A stretch of 64,000 nt of DNA from Paludibacteraceae bacterium (GTDB lineage: Bacteria; Bacteroidota; Bacteroidia; Bacteroidales; Paludibacteraceae), in contig JAFVTU010000011.1 in assembly GCA_017503075.1 (NCBI GenBank), positions 1 to 64,000 of the forward strand. The letters run 5' to 3'. A program made the translations under genes and the position numbers. The stretch's first letter is position 1. Every line of letters begins with the position of its first letter. Below the pieces are notes generated by a model. That model did not search any database. It was not told the origin of the DNA and was given only the letters and a program-made list of their open reading frames with translations. This document shows positions 33,949 through 44,400 of this stretch, one piece after another.

Positions 33949-34845
33949 ATGAAAAAGATTTTATTTATTTTATGTTGCGCAGCAGCACTATTTAGTGGTT
34001 GCAGTGCAAAAAAAGTGAATGAAGACATGGCTGCAAGAGATATACCTGTAGAAGAACAAAGAATGTTGGATTGGGTCTTTTATCAAGTTGCTCCTCAATT
34101 ACATACACCAAATTCTAAAATAGGGAATAGAGATACTACGAGAACAAAAATAAAGGAACTAACCGTAAATTTTAAAACTAACACATGTGTGTTAGGTAAG
34201 GAGATAGGCTCTTCTACTGGTTGGATTAAGAATATCTACGATAAGGATGAAAATCCAATGGCCAACTATACATGCAGATCTTCAGATGGGCCTGTTGACA
34301 CTACCATTCTATTGCTTGACAAGGATACGGTTACAATACTTTATTCTACCTTGAGAAATGGAATAACACATCGAAAAGTGTGGAAAACTAAACCAGCCTT
34401 AATCACGTGTGATTATAATGGTGATAGGCTACTTAGAAAGGATTCGTGTATTGTTGATGAAGATGATATACCTATTGAAGCATATCGCATCAACAGTGAA
34501 GGAAATATAGAACGTCATTATATATACCACTACAATGAAGATGGAAAAATTATAGGATTTACAAGTGCACTTGAGAATGGTTATAATGGTGTGGTTACTT
34601 ACAAAAAGAATAAAAAGATATTGAAGATTACTACTCCAAATGGAAAAGAATTGGTTTATTCTTACTTATTTGATGACCAAGCGAGATTGATTAAAGCAGA
34701 AACGCCAACCATGATAACTGAATATTTAAACTATGATAAGAATGGCAACCATACATCCACAAAGCTAAGAATGAGAAGAGTTTTAAGGTGTTGGTATATG
34801 ACTTCTAGAGCTTCGACTCACACGGATATTACTTATTGGGAGTAA
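33949..34845 (+). CDS. Lipoprotein with YD-like repeats, candidate orphan immunity protein
   Basis: A 298-residue lipoprotein (KKILFILCCAAALFSGC, lipid Cys near residue 18) with its own promoter. The second half has YD-like strands (RHYIYHYNEDGKIIGFTS, ELVYSYLFDDQARLIKAET, TEYLNYDKNGNHTS). The last 25 residues are unusually basic (LRMRRVLRCWYMTSRAS). Read two bases on, the same DNA gives KNEKSFKVLVYDF then a stop, which looks more natural after YDKNGN. A frameshift near 34755 is therefore possible. It is followed by tag copy 4. The role as an orphan immunity gene is inferred from the array. Confidence 0.65.
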   Translation: MKKILFILCCAAALFSGCSAKKVNEDMAARDIPVEEQRMLDWVFYQVAPQLHTPNSKIGNRDTTRTKIKELTVNFKTNTCVLGKEIGSSTGWIKNIYDKDENPMANYTCRSSDGPVDTTILLLDKDTVTILYSTLRNGITHRKVWKTKPALITCDYNGDRLLRKDSCIVDEDDIPIEAYRINSEGNIERHYIYHYNEDGKIIGFTSALENGYNGVVTYKKNKKILKITTPNGKELVYSYLFDDQARLIKAETPTMITEYLNYDKNGNHTSTKLRMRRVLRCWYMTSRASTHTDITYWE

Positions 34846-34852
34846 TACATAT

Positions 34853-34908
34853 CCAACACTATGACGCACTACTATTACCACCAAGACCACTTAGGCAATA
34901 TCTGCACA
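34853..34908 (+). repeat. RHS-core tag, copy 4 (truncated)
   Basis: Contains CCAACACTATGACGCACTAC then ACCACCAAGACCACTTAGGC and AATATCTGCAC, then continues into a promoter (34915-34945) instead of the RHS core. The downstream 34909-34962 segment is also shared with copy 5. Confidence 0.88.
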
Positions 34909-34914
34909 ATAAAT

Positions 34915-34945
34915 TTTGTTATATCAATAATTATTTGTAAATTTG
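34915..34945 (+). promoter_or_regulatory. Promoter fused to tag copy 4; intact target site of the MITE
   Basis: TTTG at 34915-34918 and TAAATTTG at 34938-34945 are separated by 19 nt. The spacer contains AATAATTA (34926-34933), present here once. In the second copy of this sequence the same 8 bp flank the inserted MITE. It probably drives the lipoprotein gene at 35057. Confidence 0.82.
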
Positions 34946-35056
34946 CAGCATAATTAGTGAAATGTCAAGAATTATGAATGGTATTTTGGATAGAGCAACT
35001 CGGATATGCATCTTTCCAATAGATATACGTTTAATCCAAAAATATAGAAAATAAAC

Positions 35057-35818
35057 ATGACCACACGTTTTATTTTTATTAGTTTAATTGTAGTAATATT
35101 CTCTTCCTGTTGTTCAAAATGGCAACAAGCGAATTCTTACAGCAAAGATACTATACAAACATATTATGACACATTGGTTGGTGAACGGATATTCCCCATA
35201 GAACTTACAGATAGTACTTATCAATTGGCAAAAATACAGCAGATATATTGCTGTTTAGAGTTAGAAAAGGATGTTTTATGTGTAGTTGCCAATATAACTT
35301 GCTTGAATATTGATTCTACATTTACAGATGTTGGATATCACGAAAGAAGTACAATATTATCCAACCTGAATTCATTACATCCTGATATCGAGTATCATGA
35401 AGAATCAAAAGCAGATACTGAATTTCAAATTTACAATCAACATGACACTTTGTATTACTGGTTGCAATGGAACCCAGAATCGCCAACATTTGTTGATGTT
35501 GAGTCATCTGGGGAATGGACCATTGGATCGTACCATATTAGCAGTACACATTTTCCCATTGGTGAGTTGCGTTGTGGGATGACTTACAAAAGTGTGTTGA
35601 GAATTATAGGAATAGATGATTATGTTTCGAAAAGGTATAAACAAATAGTCATATTACCTCCTCAATCTGTTCGTAATATGTGGTTTTATGCTTGGAACCA
35701 AACAAATTATTTTGATTACTGTGTTTATTGTGAGGTGTTATCTTTTGAAGATGGACACCTGAATTCTGTTATCGCAGGAAATCTATTACAGTTCAACAAT
35801 ACTAAGTCGGTATGGTAG
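35057..35818 (+). CDS. Lipoprotein of unknown function, candidate orphan immunity protein (253 aa)
   Basis: The signal sequence MTTRFIFISLIVVIFSSCC gives a lipid Cys near residue 18. The rest is beta-rich, with several Cys (IYCCLELEKDVLCVVANITC, DYCVYCEVLSFED) and a conserved-looking LPPQSVRNMWFYAWNQ segment. No family recognised. It lies between tag copies 4 and 5 and is served by the promoter fused to copy 4. Because both tag and promoter are duplicated around it, the unit [tag-promoter-gene] looks like a cassette that has been copied. Immunity function is inference. Confidence 0.65.
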   Translation: MTTRFIFISLIVVIFSSCCSKWQQANSYSKDTIQTYYDTLVGERIFPIELTDSTYQLAKIQQIYCCLELEKDVLCVVANITCLNIDSTFTDVGYHERSTILSNLNSLHPDIEYHEESKADTEFQIYNQHDTLYYWLQWNPESPTFVDVESSGEWTIGSYHISSTHFPIGELRCGMTYKSVLRIIGIDDYVSKRYKQIVILPPQSVRNMWFYAWNQTNYFDYCVYCEVLSFEDGHLNSVIAGNLLQFNNTKSVW

Positions 35819-35829
35819 AAACTAGTACA

Positions 35830-35890
35830 AGAACAACACTATGACGCGCTACTATTACCACCAAGACCACTTAGGCAATATCTGTGCAGT
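35830..35890 (+). repeat. RHS-core tag, copy 5 (truncated, followed by a split promoter)
   Basis: Contains GAACAACACTATGACGCGCT then ACCACCAAGACCACTTAGGC and AATATCTGTGCA. The sequence after it repeats 34905-34962 but is interrupted by the MITE at 35914. No gene follows in this orientation before the uvrB 3' end. Confidence 0.88.
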
Positions 35891-35894
35891 AAAT

Positions 35895-36211
35895 TTTGTT
35901 ATATAAATAATTAGGGATTTATATACCTGTTGACACTTGCTGTCATTATCAATTTTGTTTTGCTCTCCAAATGCGGCTTTTGCTGCCCCAATGGGGCCCC
36001 CTCGAAGCTCGTGGCTTCGTGGGGAGAGCGGAGGAAGCTGTCGCCTAATATCGCGAGCGATAGTCTTTGCGACCTGCTTACCGAACGCGAGAGCAAAAAC
36101 AAAACTTATCCTTGAATTGACGATAATTGACATCCAAATTGACTTTAATTGTCGTAAAAATAAATTCAGTGTCAACTCGTATATAGTTCCCAATAATTAT
36201 TTGTAAATTTG
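35895..36211 (+). promoter_or_regulatory. Promoter split by the MITE (no longer functional as such)
   Basis: The -33 box TTTG is at 35895-35898 and the -7 box TAAATTTG at 36204-36211. In the intact copy these are 19 nt apart; here the 278-bp element plus an 8-bp duplication has been inserted into the spacer. Confidence 0.8.
35914..36191. mobile_element. 278-bp foldback element (MITE-like) with 8-bp target duplication
   Basis: The ends are inverted repeats matching at 20 of 24 positions: left GGGATTTATATACCTGTTGA then CACT; right, read from the outside, GGGAACTATATACGAGTTGA then CACT. The flanks are an exact 8-bp direct repeat AATAATTA (35906-35913 and 36192-36199). Inner inverted repeats (TTTTGTTTTGCTCTC with GAGAGCAAAAACAAAA; CGAAGC/GCTTCG; GCCCCAATGGGGC) mean it can fold into a long hairpin. 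There is no transposase frame. The uninserted sequence is kept at 34905-34962, proving a recent insertion. 8-bp duplications and GGG ends fit ISL3- or IS1595-like transposases; the family is not decided here. Confidence 0.93.
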
Positions 36212-36258
36212 CAGCATAATTAGTGAAGGAACAATAACTAAGAATCCCCTTTCCCCTT

Positions 36259-38274
36259 TCACTGCATCGCTTGGAGTTTGTCTTCCATTTGTAGCCATTC
36301 GTCGCGGAGGCGGGCGGCGGTGTCGAAGTCGAGGTTCTTGGCAGCCTCCAACATAGCCCGACGTTGCTGCTCGGATGCCTTGGTCAGTTGCTTCTTATCG
36401 TATTTTTGCCACGGCGCGGATTGCCATGCATCGTGGATCTTCTTTTCTAGTTCGGCTTTCTCGGCTTGCTCACGGCGCATGAGGGCAATGAGCGGAGAGG
36501 ATTCAATCGCCTTCTTCAGCGCAGTAGGTGTGATGCCATGTTGCTGGTTATAGGCAATCTGCTTCTGACGACGACGGTTGGTCTCAGCCATCGTTTTTTG
36601 CATCGACGGAGTGATCTTATCTCCATACATGATGACCTTACCGCGCGGGTGTCGTGCTGCTCGTCCTGCGGTCTGAGTGAGCGAACGATGGTCGCGTAGG
36701 AAGCCCTCTTTGTCGGCATCAAGTATGGCTACCAGACTGACCTCGGGTAGGTCTAGTCCCTCTCGCAGGAGGTTGACACCTACAAGGACATCGTACAAGC
36801 CCTTGCGCAAGTCTTCCATGATCTGGATGCGGTCGAGGGTGTCCACCTCGGAGTGGATATAGGCGGAGCGTATGCCATATCGGCGCAAGTAATCGTCCAT
36901 CTCCTCTGCCATACGTTTGGTGAGTGTGGTGATGAGTACTCGCTCCTCCTGCTTGACGCGCAGGCGTATCTCCTCCATGAGGTCATCGACCTGATGAAGG
37001 GTAGGGCGCACCTCTATCTCAGGGTCAAGCAGCCCCGTAGGGCGGATGAGTTGATCGACAAAAATGCCATTGCTTCGCTGGAGTTCGTAGTCGGCAGGAG
37101 TAGCCGACACGTAGATTGTTTGCCCAGTCTTTGCCTCAAACTCCTCGAAGGTGAGTGGTCGGTTGTCGCGAGCAGCAGGCAGGCGGAAACCGTATTGTAC
37201 GAGGTTGTTCTTGCGTGCTCGGTCGCCTCCGTACATGGCATGTATCTGCGGAACGGTGACGTGGCTTTCGTCGATGACCAGCAGCATATCGCTGGGGAAA
37301 TAGTCGAGCAGACAGTAGGGTGGTGTACCCTCGTCGCGTCCGTCGAAATAGCGACTGTAGTTCTCTATGCCAGAGCAGTAGCCTAGTTCCTGAATCATCT
37401 CTAGGTCGTACTTGACGCGTTCCTCGATGCGTTTGGCGTAGAGGGGTTCGCCGATGTCGTGGAAATACTGCACTTGGTTGGCAAGGTCGAGGCGGATTTG
37501 CGAAATAGCCTGGGCTTGTTTGTCGGGATTGGTGCAGAAGATGGTGGCGGGGTAGATGTTGTAGCTGTCAAACTCCTCGATGACCTGATTGGTGGCAGGA
37601 TCAAGGGTCATGATAGCATCCACTTCGTTGCCAAAGAACTCGATACGCAGGATATAGTCGGCATAAGCAAGTGCAATATCAACCGTATCACCCTTGACGC
37701 GAAAACGTCCGCGAGTGAGCTCGTTGTCGTTGCGGATATATTGTGAATCAACCAATTGGTTGAGCAAGTTGCTCATGTTACGCATCTCTCCTCGTGATAT
37801 TGAGATGCATGATTGACTGAAATCTTGCGGGTTACCGATACCATAGAGGCAACTGACGGATGAGACGACGATGACATCTTTTCTGCCGCTGAGTAGGGCA
37901 GATATAGCACTCAGGCGTAGGCGGTCGATCTCTTCGTTGATGGAGAGGTCCTTCTCGATATAGGTGTCGGTGGAAGGGATATACGCCTCGGGTTGGTAGT
38001 AATCGTAGTAGGAGACGAAATACTCGACGGCATTATTGGGGAAGAACTGCCGCATCTCGGAGTAGAGCTGTGCGGCGAGCGTCTTGTTGTGGCTAAGGAT
38101 AAGGGTAGGTCGATTGACTTGCGCGATGACATTGGCAATGGTAAAGGTCTTACCTGAGCCCGTTACGCCCAGTAATGTTTGCGCCTCAGCCCCACGCCGA
38201 AGTCCATCCAGCAGTTGTTGGATGGCTTCGGGTTGGTCGCCCGTGGGACGATATGGTGAGTTGAGGGTGAACAT
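36259..38274 (-). CDS. uvrB: UvrABC excinuclease subunit B
   Basis: This 671-residue helicase-like damage-verification subunit of nucleotide excision repair starts [17 protein letters not shown]. It has the P-loop [15 protein letters not shown] (about 37-51), the beta-hairpin region around [25 protein letters not shown], helicase motif II (LLVIDESHV), [19 protein letters not shown] (motif VI), and a C-terminal UVR domain ([17 protein letters not shown]) that binds UvrC/UvrA. Length is normal. Its 5' side abuts the decamer repeat region 38282-38456, and no standard promoter boxes are visible there. Its 3' end lies 47 bp from the split promoter. Confidence 0.96.
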   Translation of the reverse strand: MFTLNSPYRPTGDQPEAIQQLLDGLRRGAEAQTLLGVTGSGKTFTIANVIAQVNRPTLILSHNKTLAAQLYSEMRQFFPNNAVEYFVSYYDYYQPEAYIPSTDTYIEKDLSINEEIDRLRLSAISALLSGRKDVIVVSSVSCLYGIGNPQDFSQSCISISRGEMRNMSNLLNQLVDSQYIRNDNELTRGRFRVKGDTVDIALAYADYILRIEFFGNEVDAIMTLDPATNQVIEEFDSYNIYPATIFCTNPDKQAQAISQIRLDLANQVQYFHDIGEPLYAKRIEERVKYDLEMIQELGYCSGIENYSRYFDGRDEGTPPYCLLDYFPSDMLLVIDESHVTVPQIHAMYGGDRARKNNLVQYGFRLPAARDNRPLTFEEFEAKTGQTIYVSATPADYELQRSNGIFVDQLIRPTGLLDPEIEVRPTLHQVDDLMEEIRLRVKQEERVLITTLTKRMAEEMDDYLRRYGIRSAYIHSEVDTLDRIQIMEDLRKGLYDVLVGVNLLREGLDLPEVSLVAILDADKEGFLRDHRSLTQTAGRAARHPRGKVIMYGDKITPSMQKTMAETNRRRQKQIAYNQQHGITPTALKKAIESSPLIALMRREQAEKAELEKKIHDAWQSAPWQKYDKKQLTKASEQQRRAMLEAAKNLDFDTAARLRDEWLQMEDKLQAMQ

Positions 38275-38281
38275 TTTTTAT

Positions 38282-38456
38282 GTTGTGTAGTATTGAGTAG
38301 CGGTTGAGTAGTGTTGAGTAGCGGTTGTACAATTCTACTCAATTCTCCTCCATTCTACTCCATTCTACTCAGCGCACAGCGCTACTACTCCATTCTCCTC
38401 CATTCTACTCAATTCTACTCCATTCTACTCAGCGCACAGCGCTACTACTCCATCCT
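38282..38456. repeat. Second decamer array with inverted halves around TTGTACAA
   Basis: Units GTTGAGTAGC/GTTGAGTAGT on the left of 38325 and ATTCTACTC/CATTCTACTC on the right give an inverted layout like 19021-19215, and 38313-38340 is the exact inverse of 19065-19092 (28 bp). On the right a 60-bp period appears: CATTCTACTCAGCGCACAGC followed by GCTACTACTCCAT at 38361-38393 and 38421-38453, with AGCGCACAGCGCT hairpins. It fills the uvrB upstream gap. Confidence 0.88.
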
Positions 38457-38475
38457 AACAGGGCGTCAGCCCGAT

Positions 38476-41400
38476 TTAATGTACCATCAGTTTGCCAGAT
38501 TTGATGCGGTTTTCCTCGTTCTCAAAGAAGACATAGAAGAATATTTGATCCTTCTCTGGCAAGGTGAACTGCGTGGTATGGTTGTATATATCGAGCAGCT
38601 GGTCCGTACCATCGGCATTCGTGCCAATAACAGCATCGTTTTGTGATGATTCTTCAACTTTGCTGAAGAAGAACATGTTTCCTTGCGAAGTATAAACCCC
38701 GATAGATACATTCTTTCGTAGGGTAGCCACCGCGAAATTCATTCCTCCTAAGTGCTTGACTAGTACATCGGTAGCCGATGGTTGGATATTGGACTGGATA
38801 GTAGTAGCAACGAAATGAATGGTATATATCTGCTCTGTTCCATCTTGTGCAGTGACATAGATATAGAATGGTTCCCCCTCGTTGTAGTAACCATTGACAG
38901 CGATAGATGTGGAGTCTTCAGGCTGCGCCTCAACGAAGGGTTGTGCATCGCCGATATAATAGGTGTACTCCAATACCTCAGGGTCAAAGTCACGTATTAG
39001 TTCTCCATCTACATATATGCCCTTGAGGCGTGTGTTGCTGCTCAGCAGGATGATTTGCTCCAGTGTATAGACACGTATGTTGTGTCCATCGTGTGCGGTG
39101 ACGATGATGGTGAAGTTGTATCCATCGGTGGTAATCATCACATTGGCTTTCGGGTCGTTGGTGACAACTTGGATGCTCTCTTGCGTGATCAATTCAGCCG
39201 AATCGGTACCGATAGGGTAGATGATTTGGTATGCCAGTGTATCTGGGTGGAAATTTTGGATTTCTTCACCCTTGATGAGCAGTGTTTGCAATGAGCAATC
39301 ATCGTTGAGTGCCGTAGTGACGCGTACATCGTATTGGAAGGAGTTCTCCTCGTTAGGCGCAGTGACGATGAAGCTATAGTAGGTAATGGTTTGCCCATCG
39401 TTGCTGGTTGTGGTGACGGTATCAATATCCACTTGTTGTCCCTCTATTCCTAGTTCGTAGGTGAAGTGAGGTAGGGTGGTGGTACCGAACGGCAATGTAA
39501 CATGGTACTCTGCGGAGTCAGGTTGGAAGCCGTCTATAAGGTTGCCATCTTGGTAAATACCTGCAAGCAGTGCGTAAGGCGATTGCTCGTAGTTGAAGAT
39601 AAGCGTATAAGTCTCTGTGTAGGTAGTATCCTCAGCAATGACGGTGATGAGGGTAGTATCGCCGTGTGCTATATGTATGGTCTGTGTAGGCTCAGCAGCC
39701 GTAGCCAGTACGGATGGTCGTTGCTCGCCCAATGGCACAGTGATACGGTAGTTGTATTGCTCAGGATTGAAGTCCTTCATAGCTTGTCCATTGAGGTATA
39801 TGGTCTGCAGTTGTGTATTGGTGGACAGTGTGCGTGTGAACATCATGTAGATGGTGTAGTAGCGTGTGTGTCCATCTTGCGCGAGCACTGTGATAATGGT
39901 TTTCCATCCGACTTGTGTGCCATAGATGGTGTATGGCAGTTGCTCAGCAGTTACCTGTTGGTATAGGTCACCTTTATCCCATGAGATATTAGGCACGATG
40001 GAGTCTGGTGGTAGGTTGATGTAGTAGTCGTTGGTGAGCGGGTTGAAGTCGTATAGCGGATCGGCTCCAAGGTAGATCATACGCAGGGTATCCACCTCAG
40101 ACTGCATGATCTCGTAGGAGACGGTGTAGGTGTTCTTTTTGCCCGATCCAGCGCGTACATCAATCTGGTAGATCTGCTTGATAGGTGTGTTGATAATCGT
40201 ATTGGCAGTGACCGTTTGCCACTCATCTGCCTCTTGCCAAGAGAGTTCTGGAATATGGTCGGTACCGACAGGCAAGGTGTAGGCATAATAGAAGGAGTCA
40301 GGTTGGAATCCATCGATCATGACACCATCAGCAAAGATGGCGATAAGCGTGTCGGCATCGGAGTATGTGCGTTGGAACGCCAAAAGGTATTGCTGTGTGG
40401 TACCATCCTCAGCGGTGACATAGATAGTATGTTGCAAAGGTCCTGTGATCGAATCAATGACGGTTTGCGTGCTCTCCTGTTGCATAGGATATACCTCAGG
40501 CATGTGGGCTTGACCGATAGGCAGATTGATGAAGTAGTTGTAGCGATCAGGTGCGAAACCATCTAATGAGTCGGTGCCGAGATAGATCATCTGCAAGTGG
40601 GCGTTGCTAGATTGTGGTACGAAGAACCGCAGTGTGTAGATGTTGGTTGACACCTTATCTGGTGCAGTGACATGTATCTCGATGGTTTGATCCACTCTGA
40701 CGATTTGCACCTCTTGTCCCTCGCAGTTGAGCAATGCACTCACCTCTGGCAAATAGAGTGAGCCAGAAGGGAGATTGATGTTGTAGCGCTGTTGCATAGG
40801 GGAGAAGATGAGTTCGTCGTTGATGGATGGTTGGAATTGGTCGAAGGTTTGTCCATCAAGCAGGATGTTTCTGAGTGTGACATCCGATGACGCATTCTCC
40901 TTGTACACTTCGATCTCGTAGTCAGCTGTGCTAACCCCATCTTGTGCTAGTACATGCAGAATGTGTATATTGCCGCTGTGAGACTGGGTGACAGTTTGGA
41001 AGTTGTCCTGTGAAGCCCATGTGAGCACTGCCTCGTCGTCGGTAGTCTTGACCGAATAGTAGTGGCGTGAACTTTCGAAGTTGTTGATAGGCGCTCCATT
41101 GACAGCGATATTGGTCAATGCAACGCAGTGGCTAGGTTCAGCCTCGAAATGCAATTGGTAGATGCTTTGTGCATTACCATCCTCGGAAGTAACAACAATA
41201 TTGGTAGTTTCCCCTAAACCGCCATGCTCAATACTAACTTGTTGGCGTGCTGCGCCCAGTTGGTATTCGATGGTTGGGATAGTAGGTTCTGCGGCTTTGA
41301 AGGAGCCGACAGGTAGTACGATGGAATAGTTGAGGTCATCCGCATGGAAACCATCTAGCGGTTGCCCGTCCAGCAGAATGGATTGCAGGTGAGCGTGGTT

Positions 41401-44400
41401 GCTCAAGTTAGGCACGATGGTCAATGTGTAAGGATTGCCATCGGTACCGTCTTCGGCAACAACCTTGTAGATGTAGATAGTAGTGTCCCCATGGATGCTA
41501 TATGCGACATGCAGCGAGTCAGCTTGGTCGTTGGCTACAGCATGGATATGTACGGGGTTGTCGGTACGATAGGTATAATCGTAGATCTGTGGGTCGAAGT
41601 CGTTGTAGAGTGTACTATCGATATAGATGGCCTTGAGGTAGGTATTGGATGACAATTCGGTAGGGTAGATGATACGATAAGTATGCTTATCATTACCAAA
41701 GACTTGCCACTCCATATATTTTGGGTCTTGCACGAATACCACAGAGTCTGTGTCGTATGCGCGTTTGAATGCCACGGTGTTAGGTTGGGCAAGGGTGTAT
41801 TCGTAGGTATCACTGCTGAATCCTTGTATGGACACGTCATTAACCTCGATGTCAGTGAGTTGAGCGGTGGTGGTAGGTTTGTCCAATATGATAGCATATT
41901 GGCCAGTAGTAATACCATCTTCTGCAAGGACAGTTAATACACCATTGCTGAGTGTTACTGTTTGTCCATCAGATAGTTTGGTAAATTCGATAGTAGGCAA
42001 TTTGTCGCCTTCGATGTGGTACTCTCGCGTATCAGCATCGAAAGTTATTCCATTGGCTGTGATACTAGCGAGTTGTGTACTATTCGACTGTTCTTCTACA
42101 AATTGGATAGTATATTGCATCGCATCCCCCGTCTCTGCTGTAACATCAATGATGGCCGCATCTTTGGTGTAGTGAACACTTACCTTACCATGTACACTCA
42201 TTGGGATGGCTTCAATGCTTGGTAATGTGGTATGACCATTAGGTAGAGTGTAGGTATATGTTGCATTGTCACTTGAGAAATCAGCTAATGTAGTCCCATT
42301 GACAAAGATGTTCTGCAAGCGTTTTTCTGCAGATATTGTACGATTGATAGTTAGGGTGTAATCGGTATAGGAACCATCTTCACCGTAGTTGCGAATCAAT
42401 GCCTTACGAATACCATTCTCTTCTTCTCCCCATGTCACAATCGGCATTTGGTCTGACTTTTGACCGACTAGTTTTAACTCTGGAAATTTACAATACTCTG
42501 TATTGTCAATTTGGTAGGTGATGTTCGTTCCGTCGATTATAGCATTTTGACCATCTATGGTAGCTCCTGCGAGTGTTGAGTTGTAGATAAATCGCAGATT
42601 ACGAATATCCAATTCAGAGGTGCATTTTGTAGCGCCTCCGTAATCTTTCGCATTGTCAGAATGTCCCGAATTGACTGTTATGTTCATCTGCTGAATCAAT
42701 CCTAAACCACTATAGTCGAGATCTTCAACATGATTTTGGAAATCTTCGGTAATGGTTAATGAACCCTTATGCAATGTCTGTGTAGTATTAGTCCCGTCGC
42801 TGAGATTCACCCAAAGACGCCAATTGTTCATATTGGATGCTGCTGTAACACGGTAGTCAATAGCAATTTGTTCAGGAGTGTTGCGGAAGGTAATGCCACC
42901 AGAAACAGAGGAGGTGGAGTTACCAGAACTCTTTAATGTGAGTTGTAGAGTTCCGATAGTCATTATGCCAGGTACTGAACCATAGATGGAATTGGCATCT
43001 CCGTTGCGCCATGTGGACAGGTGTATCACTCCATTCGGAAGAACCGTAACTTCTGGGCCAGTAACAACAGGTGAGGACAAGAAACCGCCCCACTCATATT
43101 TATCAGCGCAATCGGCGGGAACCATCCAGTCTTTCGGCTTGGATTTTCCATTGTGTACGGTGTTCTCCATCTCCGTAAAATTATTACTTGGTATTACATC
43201 ATTCTGATAATAGAAGTGTACTGTATAGATATTGCTATATTCGCCAGTTTCTACGGTAAATTGAATATGCTTGCTATCCGATGATGTCTCTGTTACAATC
43301 ACATCGTCAAGCGCAGTGTAGGTGATTTCTGGAACAGAATTCTCTATGTTTACTATGTAACTATATTGATCAGGACGGAAGTTTGCTAGAGGTGTACCAT
43401 CTACGCTAATGCTAGTAAGTGTAGCAGGAGTATATGTGGTTACTTTAGGAGTAAGAACATATACGGTAGAATCTTCATTTGCACGATTAGAATAGGCCGT
43501 AATAATTGTAGGCTGTGCAACACCTGCTGAGACCATACTTACAGTTTGCTCTGCAAAGTTCTTTTCGTAAGCGACATTAAATTCTGTAGAGCCATAGGGC
43601 AGGTTTACTTCTATATTGTTACCATGTGTAAGATCTAGTGGGTAGTCATTTACCGTAATGGATTTTAGCACATTAGGCAATGCAGATTGTTGTACAGAGA
43701 AAGTGAGTGAATAGGTGCGTTGTTCTCCATTTTCTGCTGTTACGATAAACTTAGTAATGCCATCTAGAGGTGCTGCAATATATTCGATTTCTTGTTCTGG
43801 TTCTGCTTTGTCGTAGAATATGGTAGGCACTGCTGTTGTACCATATGGTAGAAGAATATGATAAGAAGTCGTGTTTGGATTAAATGTGTAGTCTATTGCT
43901 TCGTTGACTTCCAATCCGCTTAATGCCGTATTGCTAGACTTGATAACAGGGAAATGGATAGCGTATGTCTTGGTTGTCTCACCATCGGGTGCTAGCACGG
44001 TGATGGTAGTTGTGCCGTCAATCGCACTATGGTAGGTGGTGATGACTTGATCTTTGTGCGAACCGATAGGTTGTACACATGGCACGACCTTAGTGCGCCA
44101 AGCGAGTGTGTCGGTATATTCATATACTTCAGCATCAAACCCATCAAGACTTGCTCCGTCGATGAGGATATCAAAGAGCCATGCGTTGGCAGATTTATTA
44201 CGATCGTAGATGATACGATAGGTATTGGTAGTGCCATCTTCGGCAGTGACGATCACCTGTTGTTCGGTATCGCTCACACTATGCATAGCAACATCTTGCC
44301 CAGGTTTGCTCTCTACGATGATGTTTGGCAGAGCATATCCCTCAGGCAGTGATACGGTGTACGTAGATGTATCAGGGTCAAAGGTGAGCGTCATGCCCTG

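Noticed and set aside
15841..36191. One giant element spanning from the left end at 15841 to the right end at 36191
   Set aside because: The right end at 36191 pairs with its own left end at 35914 and has its own 8-bp duplication, so the two loci are separate insertions.
35930..36206. Small plus-strand frames inside the MITE
   Set aside because: They run through hairpin-rich element DNA, lack start signals and resemble no transposase.
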